Assembly: GCF_023715845.1 (NCBI RefSeq)
Contig: NZ_JAMBOR010000001.1
Location: forward strand, 124,001 to 188,000
Direction: 5' to 3'
Length of the DNA: 64,000 bases
From: Fictibacillus phosphorivorans
GTDB lineage: Bacteria > Bacillota > Bacilli > Bacillales > Fictibacillaceae
Numbering within the stretch: position 1 is the first letter of the stretch; every line of letters starts with the position of its first letter. The position numbers and the translations under genes were made by a program. Below the pieces are notes generated by a model. It did no database searches and had not been told where the DNA came from. It worked only from the letters and a program-made list of their open reading frames with translations. Below, piece after piece: positions 41,829 through 54,216 of the stretch.

Positions 41829-42974
41829 TTGCTTAAAGCTGTATATCTCCATATTCCGTTTTGTGTTCAGATTTGTAACTATTGCGATTTCAATAAAATT
41901 TTCATACATCAGCAGCCTGTAGATGAATATCTTATTTCGATGAAGAAAGAAATGATCAACACGACTGCCCGTTTTCCGAACTATAGTATGGAAACGATCT
42001 TTGTAGGAGGAGGTACTCCGACCTCTTTAAGTGAGAGTCAGCTCAATACGTTTTTACAAGATGTGAATCACGTATTCTCAAGTGAAAATCTTAAAGAATT
42101 CACCGTCGAAGCAAATCCTGAACAAACAACAAAAGAGAAAATAAGAGTGTTAAAAGAGAATGGTGTTAACAGACTGAGTATTGGTGTACAGGCCTTTCAA
42201 TCATCCCTATTAAAAAAACTCGGAAGAACACATGATAAAGAGGATGTTTATCGAACAGTTTCAGAGGCGAAAAGAGCAGGGATTGATAACATGTCTATCG
42301 ATTTGATGTTTGGTCTACCCGGACAGACGATGGAGATGTTCAAAGAATCAGTAGACAAGGCTCTGGAGCTTGATGTTCCTCACATTTCGTCCTATTCTTT
42401 ACAGATTGAAAAGAAAACGGTATTTTACAACCTGGCTCAAAAAGGGAAACTTGTTCTTCCTGAACACGAGCTTGAAGCAGAGATGTATGATTACTTAATC
42501 GAATCTTTGGATAAGAAGGGATACCGTCAATATGAGATTAGTAATTTCGCCATTCCAGGGTTTGAAAGCAAACACAATCTGCAATACTGGAACAATAACG
42601 AATATTTCGGAATTGGAGCAGGCGCTCACAGCTATGTTGAAGGGACAAGAAGAAGGAACGCGGGTCCATTAAAACCGTATATGAACTTAATAGAGGACCA
42701 TGGATTTCCTTATATTGAAGAGCATCCGGTGACACTTACAGAAAAAATGGAAGAGGAAATGTTTATGGGTCTTCGTAAACAAGAAGGTGTCTCAGACCAT
42801 GTCTTTATCGATCGGTACGGTTATTCCATGTTTGAAGTATATAAGGAGCCTATCCAAAGAATGATACAAAAAGGCTGGCTTGGAACGCGGGATGGAAGAC
42901 TGTTCCTTACTGAAGATGGACGGCCGCTAGGAAACGAAGTATTCCAAGAATTTATTGGGGTAGTTTTAGATTGA
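41829..42974 (+). CDS. hemW: HemW, radical SAM heme chaperone
   Basis: This 381-residue radical SAM protein has the [4Fe-4S] motif CVQICNYC at Cys12, Cys16 and Cys19, followed by the HemW-type DFNK. FVGGGTPTSL and SIGVQAFQ are further family motifs. It was formerly annotated as HemN, but HemW proteins bind and insert heme rather than oxidise coproporphyrinogen. The likely start is TTG 41829, after AAGGCGGTG; GTG 41820 lies too close to it. It directly precedes hrcA, as in B. subtilis. Confidence 0.93.
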   Translation: MLKAVYLHIPFCVQICNYCDFNKIFIHQQPVDEYLISMKKEMINTTARFPNYSMETIFVGGGTPTSLSESQLNTFLQDVNHVFSSENLKEFTVEANPEQTTKEKIRVLKENGVNRLSIGVQAFQSSLLKKLGRTHDKEDVYRTVSEAKRAGIDNMSIDLMFGLPGQTMEMFKESVDKALELDVPHISSYSLQIEKKTVFYNLAQKGKLVLPEHELEAEMYDYLIESLDKKGYRQYEISNFAIPGFESKHNLQYWNNNEYFGIGAGAHSYVEGTRRRNAGPLKPYMNLIEDHGFPYIEEHPVTLTEKMEEEMFMGLRKQEGVSDHVFIDRYGYSMFEVYKEPIQRMIQKGWLGTRDGRLFLTEDGRPLGNEVFQEFIGVVLD

Positions 42975-43011
42975 CAACAAAGACTACCTTTTGGTACCTT
43001 ATATTATAGAT

Positions 43012-43038
43012 TTAGCACTCGCTTCTGTTGAGTGCTAA
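43012..43038 (+). promoter_or_regulatory. CIRCE element, HrcA operator
   Basis: TTAGCACTC (43012-43020), a 9-base spacer and GAGTGCTAA (43030-43038) form the perfect CIRCE inverted repeat. It ends 16 bases before the hrcA start codon and would be present in the 5' end of the mRNA. Confidence 0.97.
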
Positions 43039-43054
43039 CAAACGAGGTGATGGG

Positions 43055-44080
43055 ATGTTAACGGAACGCCAACTCTATATCTTACGTGTATTAATTGACG
43101 ATTACATTAAGCATGTTGAGCCTGTAGGTTCCCGTACACTCTCTAAAAGAGAAGACATTACCTACAGTCCTGCTACGATTCGAAATGAACTGGCAGACCT
43201 TGAGGATCTTGGATTCTTAGAGAAAACCCATACTTCTTCTGGAAGAATACCTTCGGAGAAAGGCTATCGTTTCTATGTGGATCACCTGCTGCCTTCCATC
43301 TTTGTTTCACCGAACGAAATGGAGACAACTGAACTTTTATCAACTGCAAAAGTTCAAGAAGCTGAAGTGCTATTCGACCAATCTGCAAAAATCTTATCAG
43401 ATTTAACAAACTATACATCTGTTGTTCTTGGTCCGAACGCTCTTGATATGAAACTTCGTCATATGCAGATCATTCCGTTGTCATCACAAATGGCCGTTGC
43501 GATATTTGTAACAAACACCGGTCATGTTGAAAACAGACAGATCGTACTACCGAATTCTATCGAGCCGTCCGATTTGGAGAAGCTTGTTAATATTCTAAAC
43601 GAAAGACTTGCAGGTGTACGGTTAGTAGAGCTGAACAGCAGAATTCAGATGGAACTAACGGCTGTGTTTAAAAAACATCTGAAAGATTATCAAAATGTTA
43701 GTGTATTCCTAGATCAGCTTCTCCTTTGGAGCAAAAAGGAAAAGCTGTTTTATGGCGGGAAAACGAATATGCTCTCCCAGCCAGAATTTAGAGATCTTGA
43801 TAAGGTACGACCACTGTTAGACTTTTTGGAAACAAGAGACTTGATGGAAAAGCTCGTTTCTTCGACTGAAGAAGGTGTAACGGTAAAAATCGGAACTGAG
43901 AACCAGCATGAAGCGATGAAGGATTGCAGTGTCATCAATGCTTCTTACACAATGCATGGTAAACATATCGGAACAATTTCTTTAATCGGACCTACAAGGA
44001 TGGAATACAGAAAAGTAATATCTCTTCTAGATTCCTTGTCAAAAGAAATGACGAATCGATTAAATAATTTTTCTGAGTAA
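43055..44080 (+). CDS. hrcA: HrcA, heat-inducible transcription repressor
   Basis: This 341-residue repressor has an N-terminal winged helix (MLTERQLYILRVLIDDYIKH, then GSRTLSKREDITYSPATIRN) and a C-terminal GAF-like dimerisation domain. It binds CIRCE and depends on GroEL to stay active. The ATG at 43055 follows GAGGTGATGG. The operator at 43012-43038 indicates autoregulation of hrcA-grpE-dnaK. B. subtilis HrcA has 343 residues. Confidence 0.96.
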   Translation: MLTERQLYILRVLIDDYIKHVEPVGSRTLSKREDITYSPATIRNELADLEDLGFLEKTHTSSGRIPSEKGYRFYVDHLLPSIFVSPNEMETTELLSTAKVQEAEVLFDQSAKILSDLTNYTSVVLGPNALDMKLRHMQIIPLSSQMAVAIFVTNTGHVENRQIVLPNSIEPSDLEKLVNILNERLAGVRLVELNSRIQMELTAVFKKHLKDYQNVSVFLDQLLLWSKKEKLFYGGKTNMLSQPEFRDLDKVRPLLDFLETRDLMEKLVSSTEEGVTVKIGTENQHEAMKDCSVINASYTMHGKHIGTISLIGPTRMEYRKVISLLDSLSKEMTNRLNNFSE

Positions 44081-44104
44081 TGAATTTTTTAGGGAGGTGA
44101 AAGC

Positions 44105-46551
<2,447 letters not shown>

Positions 46552-46562
46552 GAACGAGCAGT

Positions 46563-46601
46563 AAAAGTCAAAGTCAGGATATCTTGACTTTGACTTTTTT
46601 T
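46563..46601 (+). terminator. dnaK terminator
   Basis: AAAAGTCAAAGTCA (46563-46576) pairs perfectly with TGACTTTGACTTTT (46585-46598) and runs into T. Confidence 0.88.
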
Positions 46602-46675
46602 CTGAAGCAAGTGGATCGAATGAAAGAGAAGAATCCGGAGGGATGAGTTTGATTTCGTATCCCTTCGTTGAAAAA

Positions 46676-46801
46676 GTGATTGGAGTGTAAGATGCGAGAC
46701 TCCTGGGGGACGAGTGGGACAGGTGAGACTCCTAAACAGCGCAAAGCGGCAGGAGGCTCACCGCCCGCCACAGGAAAGCGAGTATCTGGAACAAAAATCA
46801 C
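46676..46801. repeat. Bacillaceae-type intergenic repeat between dnaK and dnaJ
   Basis: The stretch contains GCGAGACTCCTGGGGGACGA, GGGACAGGTGAGACTCCT, AGGAGGCTCACCGCCCGCCA and GGAAAGCGAGTATCTGGA, the pattern of an abundant intergenic repeat seen in many Bacillaceae genomes. The ends GTGATT and AATCAC are inverted. Inside, GGTGAGACTCCT (46722-46733) pairs with AGGAGGCTCACC (46751-46762) at 11 of 12 positions. GC content is clearly above the surroundings. It has no coding capacity that I would support. Confidence 0.75.
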
Positions 46802-46885
46802 GTTACTTCCAAGGTTTTAAAAAATCTTCAAATTAAGAAAAGTTTTATTACAGACTCACGACTCCTCAGTGTTTGCAGTTTCGTC

Positions 46886-46914
46886 TTGAGTCAGGTGATA
46901 TTCAATGGTAAGAT
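46886..46914 (+). promoter_or_regulatory. Possible own promoter of dnaJ
   Basis: TTGAGT (46886-46891), a 17-base spacer and TAAGAT (46909-46914) lie between the intergenic repeat and the dnaJ start. It would supply transcription after the dnaK terminator. Confidence 0.45.
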
Positions 46915-46947
46915 AATTTTTATGTGAGAATTCGGGAGTGTCCTAAT

Positions 46948-48060
46948 ATGAGTAAAAGAGATTATTATGAAGTACTTGGATTGGATAAGAACGCCTCTAC
47001 TGATGAGGTGAAAAAAGCATACCGTAAGCTTGCCAGACAGTATCACCCCGATGTGAACAAAGAGGCAGATGCGGAAGCTAAGTTTAAAGAAGTAAAAGAA
47101 GCCTATGAAACGCTAAACGATCCACAGAAAAAAGCACACTATGACCAGTTTGGACATACTGATCCAAATCAAGGTTTCGGTGGGGCTGGAGCTGGATTTG
47201 AAGGGTTTGGCGATATTTTTGATATGTTCTTTGGTGGAGGCGGTGGAAGACGTAATCCAAATGCTCCGCGCCAAGGTAACGATCTTCAATATGGTCTTCG
47301 CCTTTCATTTGAAGAAGCAGTGTTCGGAAAAGAAACGGAGATCCAGATTCCAACAGAAGAAACATGTGGTACATGTCACGGTTCAGGAGCTAAACCTGGA
47401 ACGAAACCCGAAACATGTTCACATTGTAATGGAAGCGGTCAGCTGAACGTTGAGCAGAACACCCCATTTGGACGCATTGTGAATAGAAGAGTTTGTCATT
47501 ATTGTAGCGGTAAAGGAAAAATTATTAAGGAAAAATGCAAAACTTGTCACGGAGCAGGTAAAGTACGCAAGAATAAAACACTATCCGTAAAAGTTCCTGC
47601 TGGTGTGGATAATGGGCAGCAGATCCGTATGTCAGGACATGGTGAACCAGGTGTGAACGGTGGTCCTGCGGGAGACCTTTATGTTGTTTTCCAAGTGGCT
47701 GAGCACGAATTTTTCGAGCGTGATGGAGATGATATCTATTGCGAGATGCCATTAACATTTGTTCAAGCAGCACTTGGTGATGAAATAGAAGTTCCGACCC
47801 TCTACGGTAAAGTTAAGCTGAAGATTCCTGCAGGAACGCAGACTGGAACAAACTTCAGGCTGAGAGGAAAAGGCGTGAAGAATGTTCACGGACGCGGCCA
47901 GGGTGATCAGCATATTCAAGTGAAAGTGGTTACACCGAAAAACTTAACCGAAAAACAAAAGCAGCTGCTTCGAGACTTCTCTGAAATAAGCGGAAGTCTT
48001 CCAGATGAACAGCAAGGTGGATTTTTTGATAAAGTAAAACGTGCTTTTAAAGGTGAGTAA
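46948..48060 (+). CDS. dnaJ: DnaJ, Hsp40 co-chaperone
   Basis: This 370-residue class A DnaJ has the J domain with HPD (residues 1-70, [20 protein letters not shown]) and a Gly/Phe linker (about 75-112). The zinc region has four CxxCxGxG repeats ([32 protein letters not shown]), followed by two C-terminal substrate domains. It stimulates DnaK ATPase. The ATG at 46948 follows CGGGAGTG; an in-frame ATG at 46924 lacks a ribosome binding site. It begins a unit with prmA, rsmE and mtaB. Confidence 0.96.
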   Translation: MSKRDYYEVLGLDKNASTDEVKKAYRKLARQYHPDVNKEADAEAKFKEVKEAYETLNDPQKKAHYDQFGHTDPNQGFGGAGAGFEGFGDIFDMFFGGGGGRRNPNAPRQGNDLQYGLRLSFEEAVFGKETEIQIPTEETCGTCHGSGAKPGTKPETCSHCNGSGQLNVEQNTPFGRIVNRRVCHYCSGKGKIIKEKCKTCHGAGKVRKNKTLSVKVPAGVDNGQQIRMSGHGEPGVNGGPAGDLYVVFQVAEHEFFERDGDDIYCEMPLTFVQAALGDEIEVPTLYGKVKLKIPAGTQTGTNFRLRGKGVKNVHGRGQGDQHIQVKVVTPKNLTEKQKQLLRDFSEISGSLPDEQQGGFFDKVKRAFKGE

Positions 48061-48097
48061 ACAAAGCCTTCTTAATCTTAAAAACGGAGTTGATATG

Positions 48098-49039
48098 ATG
48101 AAATGGTCAGAAATTAGCATCCACACTACGCAGGAAGCTGTCGAACCAGTATCAAATATTTTGCATGAAGCAGGAGCAAGCGGAGTTGTGATCGAGGATG
48201 TGGATGACCTCTCAAAAGAGCGCCAATCCGTATTTGGTGAAATCTATCAGCTTAATCCTTCTGACTATCCCTCTGAAGGTGTTATTTTAAAAGCATACCT
48301 TCCCGTAAATAGTTTTTTAGGAGAAACCGTTGAGGAGATTAAGCAGGCTATTTCTAACCTTGTTAAATATGATATTGATATTGGTGCGAATACCATCTCA
48401 ATATCCGAAGTGAATGAAGAAGAATGGGCAACTGCTTGGAAAAAATATTATAAACCAGTCAAGATTTCTAAACGGATTACAATTACACCGACTTGGGAGG
48501 AGTACGTTCCAGTCAACTCTGATGAGTTAATTATTGAACTAGATCCAGGGATGGCGTTCGGAACGGGGACTCATCCTACAACGGTCATGAGTCTGCAAGC
48601 CATTGAGAAATATATTCAAGAAGGCGATACCGTAGTTGACGTTGGTACAGGCTCTGGAGTATTGAGTATTGCATCTGCAATGCTTGGAGCAGGCAAGGTA
48701 GATGCCTATGACCTGGATGATGTGGCTGTGACCAGTGCTCGATTAAATGTAAAGCTGAATAAAGTGCATAATAAAGTTCATGTTGATCAAAATGATTTAC
48801 TAAAAGATATATCAGGTCCTGTTGATCTTATCGTAGGGAATCTTCTCGCAGAAATTATTCTGTTGTTCGTGGATGATGCGGCTAAAGTTTTAAAACCAGG
48901 CGGCTATTTCATTACGTCTGGAATCATACAAGGGAAAAAGCGTGAGGTTAAAGCGAAGCTGGAGGAGCAAGGTTTCCATATCGTTGAGATCTTAGAAATG
49001 GAAGACTGGGTGGCGATTGTTGCTCAAAATCAGAAATAG
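48098..49039 (+). CDS. prmA: PrmA, ribosomal protein L11 methyltransferase
   Basis: This 313-residue enzyme trimethylates L11. It has an N-terminal substrate-recognition domain ([20 protein letters not shown]) and a C-terminal SAM domain with [16 protein letters not shown] and motif [14 protein letters not shown] (about 181-193), then GNLLAEI. Two adjacent ATGs (48095, 48098) are possible; 48098 fits the spacing from GGAG and the family N-terminus. It lies 37 bases after dnaJ. Confidence 0.95.
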   Translation: MKWSEISIHTTQEAVEPVSNILHEAGASGVVIEDVDDLSKERQSVFGEIYQLNPSDYPSEGVILKAYLPVNSFLGETVEEIKQAISNLVKYDIDIGANTISISEVNEEEWATAWKKYYKPVKISKRITITPTWEEYVPVNSDELIIELDPGMAFGTGTHPTTVMSLQAIEKYIQEGDTVVDVGTGSGVLSIASAMLGAGKVDAYDLDDVAVTSARLNVKLNKVHNKVHVDQNDLLKDISGPVDLIVGNLLAEIILLFVDDAAKVLKPGGYFITSGIIQGKKREVKAKLEEQGFHIVEILEMEDWVAIVAQNQK

Positions 49040-49056
49040 AATAGGAAGTGCTTTAC

Positions 49057-49809
49057 ATGCAAAGGTATTTTGTTCCTGCTGGAAGCTGGGAGGATAACCG
49101 GGTTTTCTTAAAAGATGATGATGCGAAACATATTTCAAAAGTCATGAGAATGCAGCCAGGAGACAACATTATATGCTGTGACAACAATGGCAGGTCAGCT
49201 GTTTGTGAAATTCATGACCTTAGCGGAAACGTTGTTGAAGCCCATGTTTTGAATGACCTAGAATCAGATTCTGAGATGCCCGTCTCTGTTACCATTGCAC
49301 AAGGCCTTCCTAAAGCAGATAAACTTGAATACATTGTTCAAAAAGGAACAGAACTTGGCGCATCAACTTTCTTCCCTTTTTCTGCTGATCGATCCGTTGT
49401 AAAATGGGATGAAAAAAAAGCAGCAAAAAAGAAAGAACGTTTAGAAAAAATCGCGAAAGAAGCAGCTGAACAATCGCAAAGAAGCAAGATTCCAGAGATT
49501 TTAAATCCTGGGTCTTTTTCTGATTTGCTAAATGTCGCAAATCAGTATAATATAAAAATCGTTGCATATGAAGAGGAAGCGAAACAGCATGAGTATAGCC
49601 GTTTTTCTTCTGCTTTGAAAAAGCTTGCAATCGGAGACAACCTTCTTTGCGTTATAGGTCCAGAAGGCGGTTTAAGCGAAAATGAAGCTAGGATCCTAAA
49701 GGAACATGGATTTGAATTATGCGGACTGGGTCCTAGGATATTAAGGACCGAAACAGCTCCATTATATATTTTATCTGCTATTTCTTATCATTTTGAATTA
49801 AAGGGGTGA
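49057..49809 (+). CDS. rsmE: RsmE, 16S rRNA m3U1498 methyltransferase
   Basis: This 250-residue SPOUT-class methyltransferase has an N-terminal PUA-like domain (YFVPAGSWEDNRVFLKDDDA). The C-terminal knot contains IAQGLPKADKLEYIVQKGTE, VIGPEGGLSENEA and LGPRILRTETAPLYILSAI. It methylates U1498 in 16S rRNA. The ATG at 49057 lies about 9 bases after AGGAAG; a GTG at 49048 is less likely. The gene overlaps the mtaB ribosome-binding region. Confidence 0.94.
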   Translation: MQRYFVPAGSWEDNRVFLKDDDAKHISKVMRMQPGDNIICCDNNGRSAVCEIHDLSGNVVEAHVLNDLESDSEMPVSVTIAQGLPKADKLEYIVQKGTELGASTFFPFSADRSVVKWDEKKAAKKKERLEKIAKEAAEQSQRSKIPEILNPGSFSDLLNVANQYNIKIVAYEEEAKQHEYSRFSSALKKLAIGDNLLCVIGPEGGLSENEARILKEHGFELCGLGPRILRTETAPLYILSAISYHFELKG

Positions 49810-49814
49810 CGAAA

Positions 49815-51167
49815 ATGCCATCTGTTGCTTTTCATACTTTAGGTTGTAAAGTTAATCATTACGAAACAGAAGCAATCTGGCAGCTGTTTCAGTCAGAAGG
49901 CTACGAACGAACTGACTTTGACAGTACTGCAGATGTTTATGTTATAAATACATGTACCGTTACGAATACGGGGGATAAGAAGAGCCGTCAAGTTATTCGC
50001 CGTGCCATTCGAAAGAATCCTGATGCTGTTATTTGTGTTACAGGGTGTTATGCCCAAACTTCACCAGCTGAGATCATGGCGATACCTGGAGTAGATGTTG
50101 TCGTCGGCACACAAGATCGATCCAAGATGCTGACGTACATTAAACAATATCAAGAGGAAAGAATGCCTATTAATGGTGTATCCAACATCATGAAGGCTAG
50201 AGTTTATGAAGAATTAGACGTTCCTGCATTTACAGATAGAACGAGAGCATCTTTAAAGATTCAAGAAGGCTGCAATAACTTCTGTACGTTCTGTATCATT
50301 CCATGGGCGAGAGGTTTGCTGCGTTCAAGAAAACCAGAAGATGTCCTGACTCAAGCTCAGCAATTGGTGGATTCAGGCTATAAGGAGATTGTTCTGACAG
50401 GTATTCACACTGCAGGATATGGCGAAGATATGAAAGATTACTCTTTCGCTAAATTACTCCGCGATCTCGATGAAAAAGTTACAGGACTTAAAAGAATTCG
50501 TATTTCTTCCATAGAAGCAAGCCAAATTACAGATGAAGTGATCCAGGTTATGGGAAAATCAGATAAGATTGTCCCTCACTTGCATATTCCATTACAATCA
50601 GGGTCCAATACTGTTCTTCAGCGTATGAGAAGAAAGTATACTATGGAAATGTTCGGTGAACGTCTTGACCGGTTAAAAGAGGCTCTACCGGGACTAGCTA
50701 TTACATCTGATGTGATTGTAGGCTTTCCTGGAGAAACTGAAGAAGAATTTATGGAAACGTATAATTTTATAGAAAAACATAAATTTATGGAACTGCATGT
50801 GTTTCCTTATTCAAAACGCACAGGTACACCTGCTGCTAAAATGGAAAATCAGGTTCCAGAGGACATTAAGAACGAACGTGTTCATAAATTAATTTCGTTA
50901 TCCGATCAATTAGCTAAAGAGTATGCTTCTCTTTATGAAGATACAGTCGTTGAAGTGATTCCGGAAGAAGAGTTTAAGGATGAACCAGGTAAAAATTTAT
51001 TTGTAGGATACACGCCAAATTATCTAAAAGTTGTCTTCAAAGGAAATGAAGATATGATTGGCAAATTAGTAAAAGTGAAAATCACCGAAGCTGGATATCC
51101 TTATAACAAAGGTATATTTGTAAAACAAGAAATGGAAGAAGTTTTAAAACAAGCTGTATCAAGCTAA
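49815..51167 (+). CDS. mtaB: MtaB, tRNA (t6A37) methylthiotransferase
   Basis: This 450-residue radical SAM methylthiotransferase (YqeV) has three parts. The N-terminal domain holds cluster cysteines (HTLGCKVN, INTCTVTN, VTGCYAQ). The radical SAM core has EGCNNFCTFCIIP with CxxxCxxC (about 147-159). A C-terminal TRAM domain follows. It converts t6A to ms2t6A at position 37 of tRNAs reading ANN codons. The ATG at 49815 follows AGGGGTG. B. subtilis YqeV has 451 residues. A terminator follows. Confidence 0.95.
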   Translation: MPSVAFHTLGCKVNHYETEAIWQLFQSEGYERTDFDSTADVYVINTCTVTNTGDKKSRQVIRRAIRKNPDAVICVTGCYAQTSPAEIMAIPGVDVVVGTQDRSKMLTYIKQYQEERMPINGVSNIMKARVYEELDVPAFTDRTRASLKIQEGCNNFCTFCIIPWARGLLRSRKPEDVLTQAQQLVDSGYKEIVLTGIHTAGYGEDMKDYSFAKLLRDLDEKVTGLKRIRISSIEASQITDEVIQVMGKSDKIVPHLHIPLQSGSNTVLQRMRRKYTMEMFGERLDRLKEALPGLAITSDVIVGFPGETEEEFMETYNFIEKHKFMELHVFPYSKRTGTPAAKMENQVPEDIKNERVHKLISLSDQLAKEYASLYEDTVVEVIPEEEFKDEPGKNLFVGYTPNYLKVVFKGNEDMIGKLVKVKITEAGYPYNKGIFVKQEMEEVLKQAVSS

Positions 51168-51198
51168 CATCCTGGAATTTTTTTCAGGATGTTTTTTA
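51166..51198 (+). terminator. Terminator of the dnaJ-mtaB unit
   Basis: AACATCCTG (51166-51174) pairs with CAGGATGTT (51185-51193) and is followed by TTTT. Confidence 0.8.
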
Positions 51199-51291
51199 GC
51201 GGGAGATTTAAATCCTGCTCGATTTATTTCAAAGGTTTTGGTATGATTACTACGGTAATTTAATATTTTTAGTTCAGAAAGGATTGTTTTT

Positions 51292-51966
51292 ATGAGCAAT
51301 TTAAACGTTGCAAGAATGATTGATCACACAGCATTAAAAGCTGAAACTACAAAGAAGGAGATTTTAACTCTTTGTGAAGAAGCTAAAAAATATAATTTCT
51401 TTTCTGTATGTGTTAACCCTACTTGGGTTTATACAGCTTTCGAACAATTAAAAGGTTCTGATGTAGCTGTTTGTACGGTTATTGGGTTCCCATTAGGTGC
51501 AAACACTCCTGAAGTCAAAGCGTTTGAAACTAAAAATGCAATTGAAAATGGCGCAACTGAAGTAGATATGGTTATTAATATCGGTGCTTTAAAAGACGGC
51601 AACTATGAGCTTGTTGAACAAGACGTTCGTGCTGTTGTAGAAGCTGCAAAAGGCAAGGCACTTACAAAAGCAATCATCGAAACGGCTCTATTAACGGACG
51701 AAGAAAAAGTGAAAGCATGTGAAATCGCTGTTAAAGCCGGAATTGACTTTGTAAAAACTTCAACAGGATTCTCAACTGGAGGAGCTACAGTAGAAGATAT
51801 TAAACTAATGCGTGAGACTGTCGGTCCTAATATTGGTGTAAAAGCTTCAGGTGCTGTTCGTGATCGTGAAACAGCCTTGGCAATGATCGAAGCAGGTGCT
51901 ACACGTATTGGAGCAAGTGCAGGAATTGCGATTGTTGAAGGCGGAACTTCTACTTCAGATTATTAA
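51292..51966 (+). CDS. deoC: Deoxyribose-phosphate aldolase
   Basis: This 224-residue class I aldolase splits deoxyribose 5-phosphate into acetaldehyde and glyceraldehyde 3-phosphate. The Schiff-base lysine is in [14 protein letters not shown] (about 153), with VKASGAVRD supplying the second lysine. [16 protein letters not shown] opens the barrel. The ATG at 51292 follows AAAGGA. The gene stands between mtaB and rpsU with its own upstream gap. In B. subtilis deoC is part of a nucleoside operon elsewhere, so this is a local insertion or a lineage-specific position. cdd, another deoxynucleoside-salvage gene, is at 61265. Confidence 0.95.
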   Translation: MSNLNVARMIDHTALKAETTKKEILTLCEEAKKYNFFSVCVNPTWVYTAFEQLKGSDVAVCTVIGFPLGANTPEVKAFETKNAIENGATEVDMVINIGALKDGNYELVEQDVRAVVEAAKGKALTKAIIETALLTDEEKVKACEIAVKAGIDFVKTSTGFSTGGATVEDIKLMRETVGPNIGVKASGAVRDRETALAMIEAGATRIGASAGIAIVEGGTSTSDY

Positions 51967-52022
51967 GCCGAGACGAAAAATTTGTTAATTTGACTCTCCT
52001 AAAACAGCCTGTTCAAATTAAG

Positions 52023-52051
52023 TTGACCGCATGACATGGATATATTATAAT
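52023..52051 (+). promoter_or_regulatory. Strong sigma-A promoter of rpsU
   Basis: TTGACC (52023-52028), a 17-base spacer and a perfect TATAAT (52046-52051) lie 65 bases before the rpsU start. Confidence 0.85.
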
Positions 52052-52116
52052 GGCAAAAGATATGTGACGCATTCTTACGATTTTTGTAAGAGTGGTCTGG
52101 AGGGAGGGAAATACAA

Positions 52117-52290
52117 ATGGCAGAAACACGTGTTCGCAAGAACGAATCCATTGATGATGCTCTTCGTCGTTTTAAAAGATCCGTTTCCAAAGATGGAACA
52201 TTGGCTGAAGTTAAAAAGCGCAAGCATTATGAAAAGCCAAGCGTAAAGCGAAAGAAGAAGGCTGAGGCAGCAAGAAAGCGTAAGTTCTAA
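52117..52290 (+). CDS. rpsU: 30S ribosomal protein S21
   Basis: This 57-residue basic protein reads [20 protein letters not shown] at the start and [15 protein letters not shown] at the end, the normal S21 pattern. S21 helps the small subunit pair with the Shine-Dalgarno sequence of mRNA. The ATG at 52117 follows a very strong GAGGGAGGG. It is followed 14 bases later by yqeY, a conserved pair. Confidence 0.97.
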   Translation: MAETRVRKNESIDDALRRFKRSVSKDGTLAEVKKRKHYEKPSVKRKKKAEAARKRKF

Positions 52291-52304
52291 GAGAGGTGTA
52301 AGAA

Positions 52305-52748
52305 ATGAGTCTTCTTGATACATTAAATCAAGACATGAAGCAAGCGATGAAGAACAAAGATAAGCAAAAGCTTTCTGTAATTCGTATGTTGAAGGCATCT
52401 CTTCAAAATGAGGCCATCAAACATGGACGCGAATTAAATGAGGAAGAAGAGCTCACTGTGCTTGCACGCGAGATGAAACAAAGAAAAGACTCCCTCCAAG
52501 AATTCGAAAAAGCTGGCCGCGAAGATTTAGTCGCTGGTCTTCAAGATGAAATTGCTGTTCTTACGCCCTATCTTCCTAAACAGCTGACTGAAGATGAACT
52601 TCATGAAATTGTTGCTCAAACCATTTCAGAGATTGGAGCAACTTCTAAAGCAGACATGGGTAAAGTAATGGGTGCGCTTATGCCTAAAGTTAAAGGGAAA
52701 GCCGATGGCGGTCTCGTTAATCGCATAGTGCAACAACAATTATCATAA
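52305..52748 (+). CDS. yqeY: YqeY, GatB/YqeY-domain protein
   Basis: This 147-residue helical protein resembles the C-terminal tRNA-binding domain of Gat[21 protein letters not shown] near the N-terminus and [20 protein letters not shown] near the C-terminus. Stand-alone YqeY has no proven enzymatic role. The ATG at 52305 follows AGAGGTG. A perfect terminator follows. Confidence 0.94.
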   Translation: MSLLDTLNQDMKQAMKNKDKQKLSVIRMLKASLQNEAIKHGRELNEEEELTVLAREMKQRKDSLQEFEKAGREDLVAGLQDEIAVLTPYLPKQLTEDELHEIVAQTISEIGATSKADMGKVMGALMPKVKGKADGGLVNRIVQQQLS

Positions 52749-52759
52749 TTGAAATTGAC

Positions 52760-52790
52760 AAACGCTCTGTATTTATACAGAGCGTTTTCT
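52760..52790 (+). terminator. rpsU-yqeY terminator
   Basis: AAACGCTCTGTA (52760-52771) pairs perfectly with TACAGAGCGTTT (52776-52787) around TTTA, with a T-run. Confidence 0.85.
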
Positions 52791-52873
52791 AAATTTACGG
52801 CTATTAAATTCCCTATCCAACTTTTTATTGAAACTTTTCCCACAATTTAACGTAAAATAGAAGGAGAGGGGGG

Positions 52874-54202
52874 ATGAATATGAAGAGGACCCGATTGCTG
52901 ATCTACGCCTTGTGTTTTATATGGGGAATTTACGGTTTGTTAGCTAACCAGGAAGTTTTTTCAGCAGGTAAAGGAAAAACGGTAACCTTTATCCCTGTAG
53001 AGCATGAAGTAGAAAGAGGTCTTGAGGCTTTTTTAGAAAGAAATATCAAAAAAGCTGAAACAGATGGCACTGACCATATCGTACTAGAAATTTATACTCC
53101 CGGCGGCCGTGTAGATGCAGCGATACATATAGCAAAATTGATGAGGGAAACAGACATACCTATTACTGCTTACATTGTAAAGAACGCGTTTTCTGCAGGT
53201 GCCTATATTGCACTGAATGCAGATGAAATCGTTATGAAGCCTTCAACTACGATTGGTTCAGCAGCTGTTATAGACAGTCAGGGAAATACGGCGGGTCAAA
53301 AAGCAGAATCAGCCTGGAAAGCTGAGATGCTGGCTGCGGCAGAGCTCAATGATCGTGATCCATTATATGCAGAGGCAATGGTCGATCCTGATGTTGAAAT
53401 ACCAGCACTTGGTTTGAAAAAAGAAAAACTCCTGACATTAACGGCAAGCGAAGCTGTAAAAGTGGGGTATGCAGAAAAAATTGTAGAAGACCGGCAAGAA
53501 CTATTAGCCTATTTAAATCTAGAAGAGGCTAAGGTGGTAGAATCTGAACCAACTTTTGCCGATAAGATTGCGCGATTTGTTACCAATCCCGTGATCGTGC
53601 CGATATTGTTATCTCTTGGCAGTTTAGGCCTTGTACTCGAATTATATACACCAGGGTTCGGTATTGCAGGATCTATCGGTGCACTGTCTTTATTTTTATT
53701 TTTCTACGGTCATATGATTGCGGGATTAGCAGGATGGGAAGCCATCATCTTATTCGTCATAGGTTTTATATTGATTATTTTGGAACTATTTTTGCCCGGT
53801 GGTATCATAGGCATAATTGGGGTGATAGCCATGTTAACTGGTTTAATACTTGCAGGAGGTTCAGGAATTCTGCTCGCGATTGCTATAGCCATTATTATAA
53901 CAATCATAGGCTCTTACTTCTTCATCCGTTCGTTTGGCTATAATGGTCCGCTAAAACGGTTAGTGCTCTTCGATTCAACTAGTTCTGAAAAAGGGTACCT
54001 TTCGCACAGTGAGCGTATAGACCTTACTGGAAAAACAGGCATTTCTGCTACACCATTAAGGCCAGCTGGCAGTGTGAAGATTGACGACGAGTATATAGAT
54101 GTCGTATCTGAAGGGTCTTTTATTGGAAAAGGTGAAAAAGTTAAAATTGTAAAAGTAAGTGGCGGTCGTGTTGTAGTAAGACTGGCCGAAAATAATGAAT
54201 GA
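52874..54202 (+). CDS. yqeZ: NfeD-family membrane serine protease (YqeZ)
   Basis: This protein of about 442 residues has a signal or anchor segment (about 6-27) and a ClpP/SppA-like protease domain with [17 protein letters not shown], the nucleophile region [16 protein letters not shown] (about 100-115) and a probable catalytic Lys in [13 protein letters not shown]. Four to five membrane helices (about 230-355) and a C-terminal OB-fold NfeD domain follow. NfeD proteins partner with flotillin/stomatin proteins, and floA follows directly. The ATG at 52874 follows GGAGAGGGG; a second ATG is at 52880. It is first in the yqeZ-floA-yqfB unit. Confidence 0.92.
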   Translation: MNMKRTRLLIYALCFIWGIYGLLANQEVFSAGKGKTVTFIPVEHEVERGLEAFLERNIKKAETDGTDHIVLEIYTPGGRVDAAIHIAKLMRETDIPITAYIVKNAFSAGAYIALNADEIVMKPSTTIGSAAVIDSQGNTAGQKAESAWKAEMLAAAELNDRDPLYAEAMVDPDVEIPALGLKKEKLLTLTASEAVKVGYAEKIVEDRQELLAYLNLEEAKVVESEPTFADKIARFVTNPVIVPILLSLGSLGLVLELYTPGFGIAGSIGALSLFLFFYGHMIAGLAGWEAIILFVIGFILIILELFLPGGIIGIIGVIAMLTGLILAGGSGILLAIAIAIIITIIGSYFFIRSFGYNGPLKRLVLFDSTSSEKGYLSHSERIDLTGKTGISATPLRPAGSVKIDDEYIDVVSEGSFIGKGEKVKIVKVSGGRVVVRLAENNE

Positions 54203-54216
54203 ATGGAGTGTTGTTT

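Noticed and set aside
42971-43010. Sigma-A promoter of hrcA from TTGACA at 42971
   Set aside because: No acceptable -10 box at 16-18 bases; the T/A-rich boxes lie 22-25 bases away. The promoter probably exists but I cannot place it.
46574-46801. 75-codon minus-strand frame over the dnaK terminator and repeat
   Set aside because: It covers a terminator and an intergenic repeat, and has no ribosome binding site.
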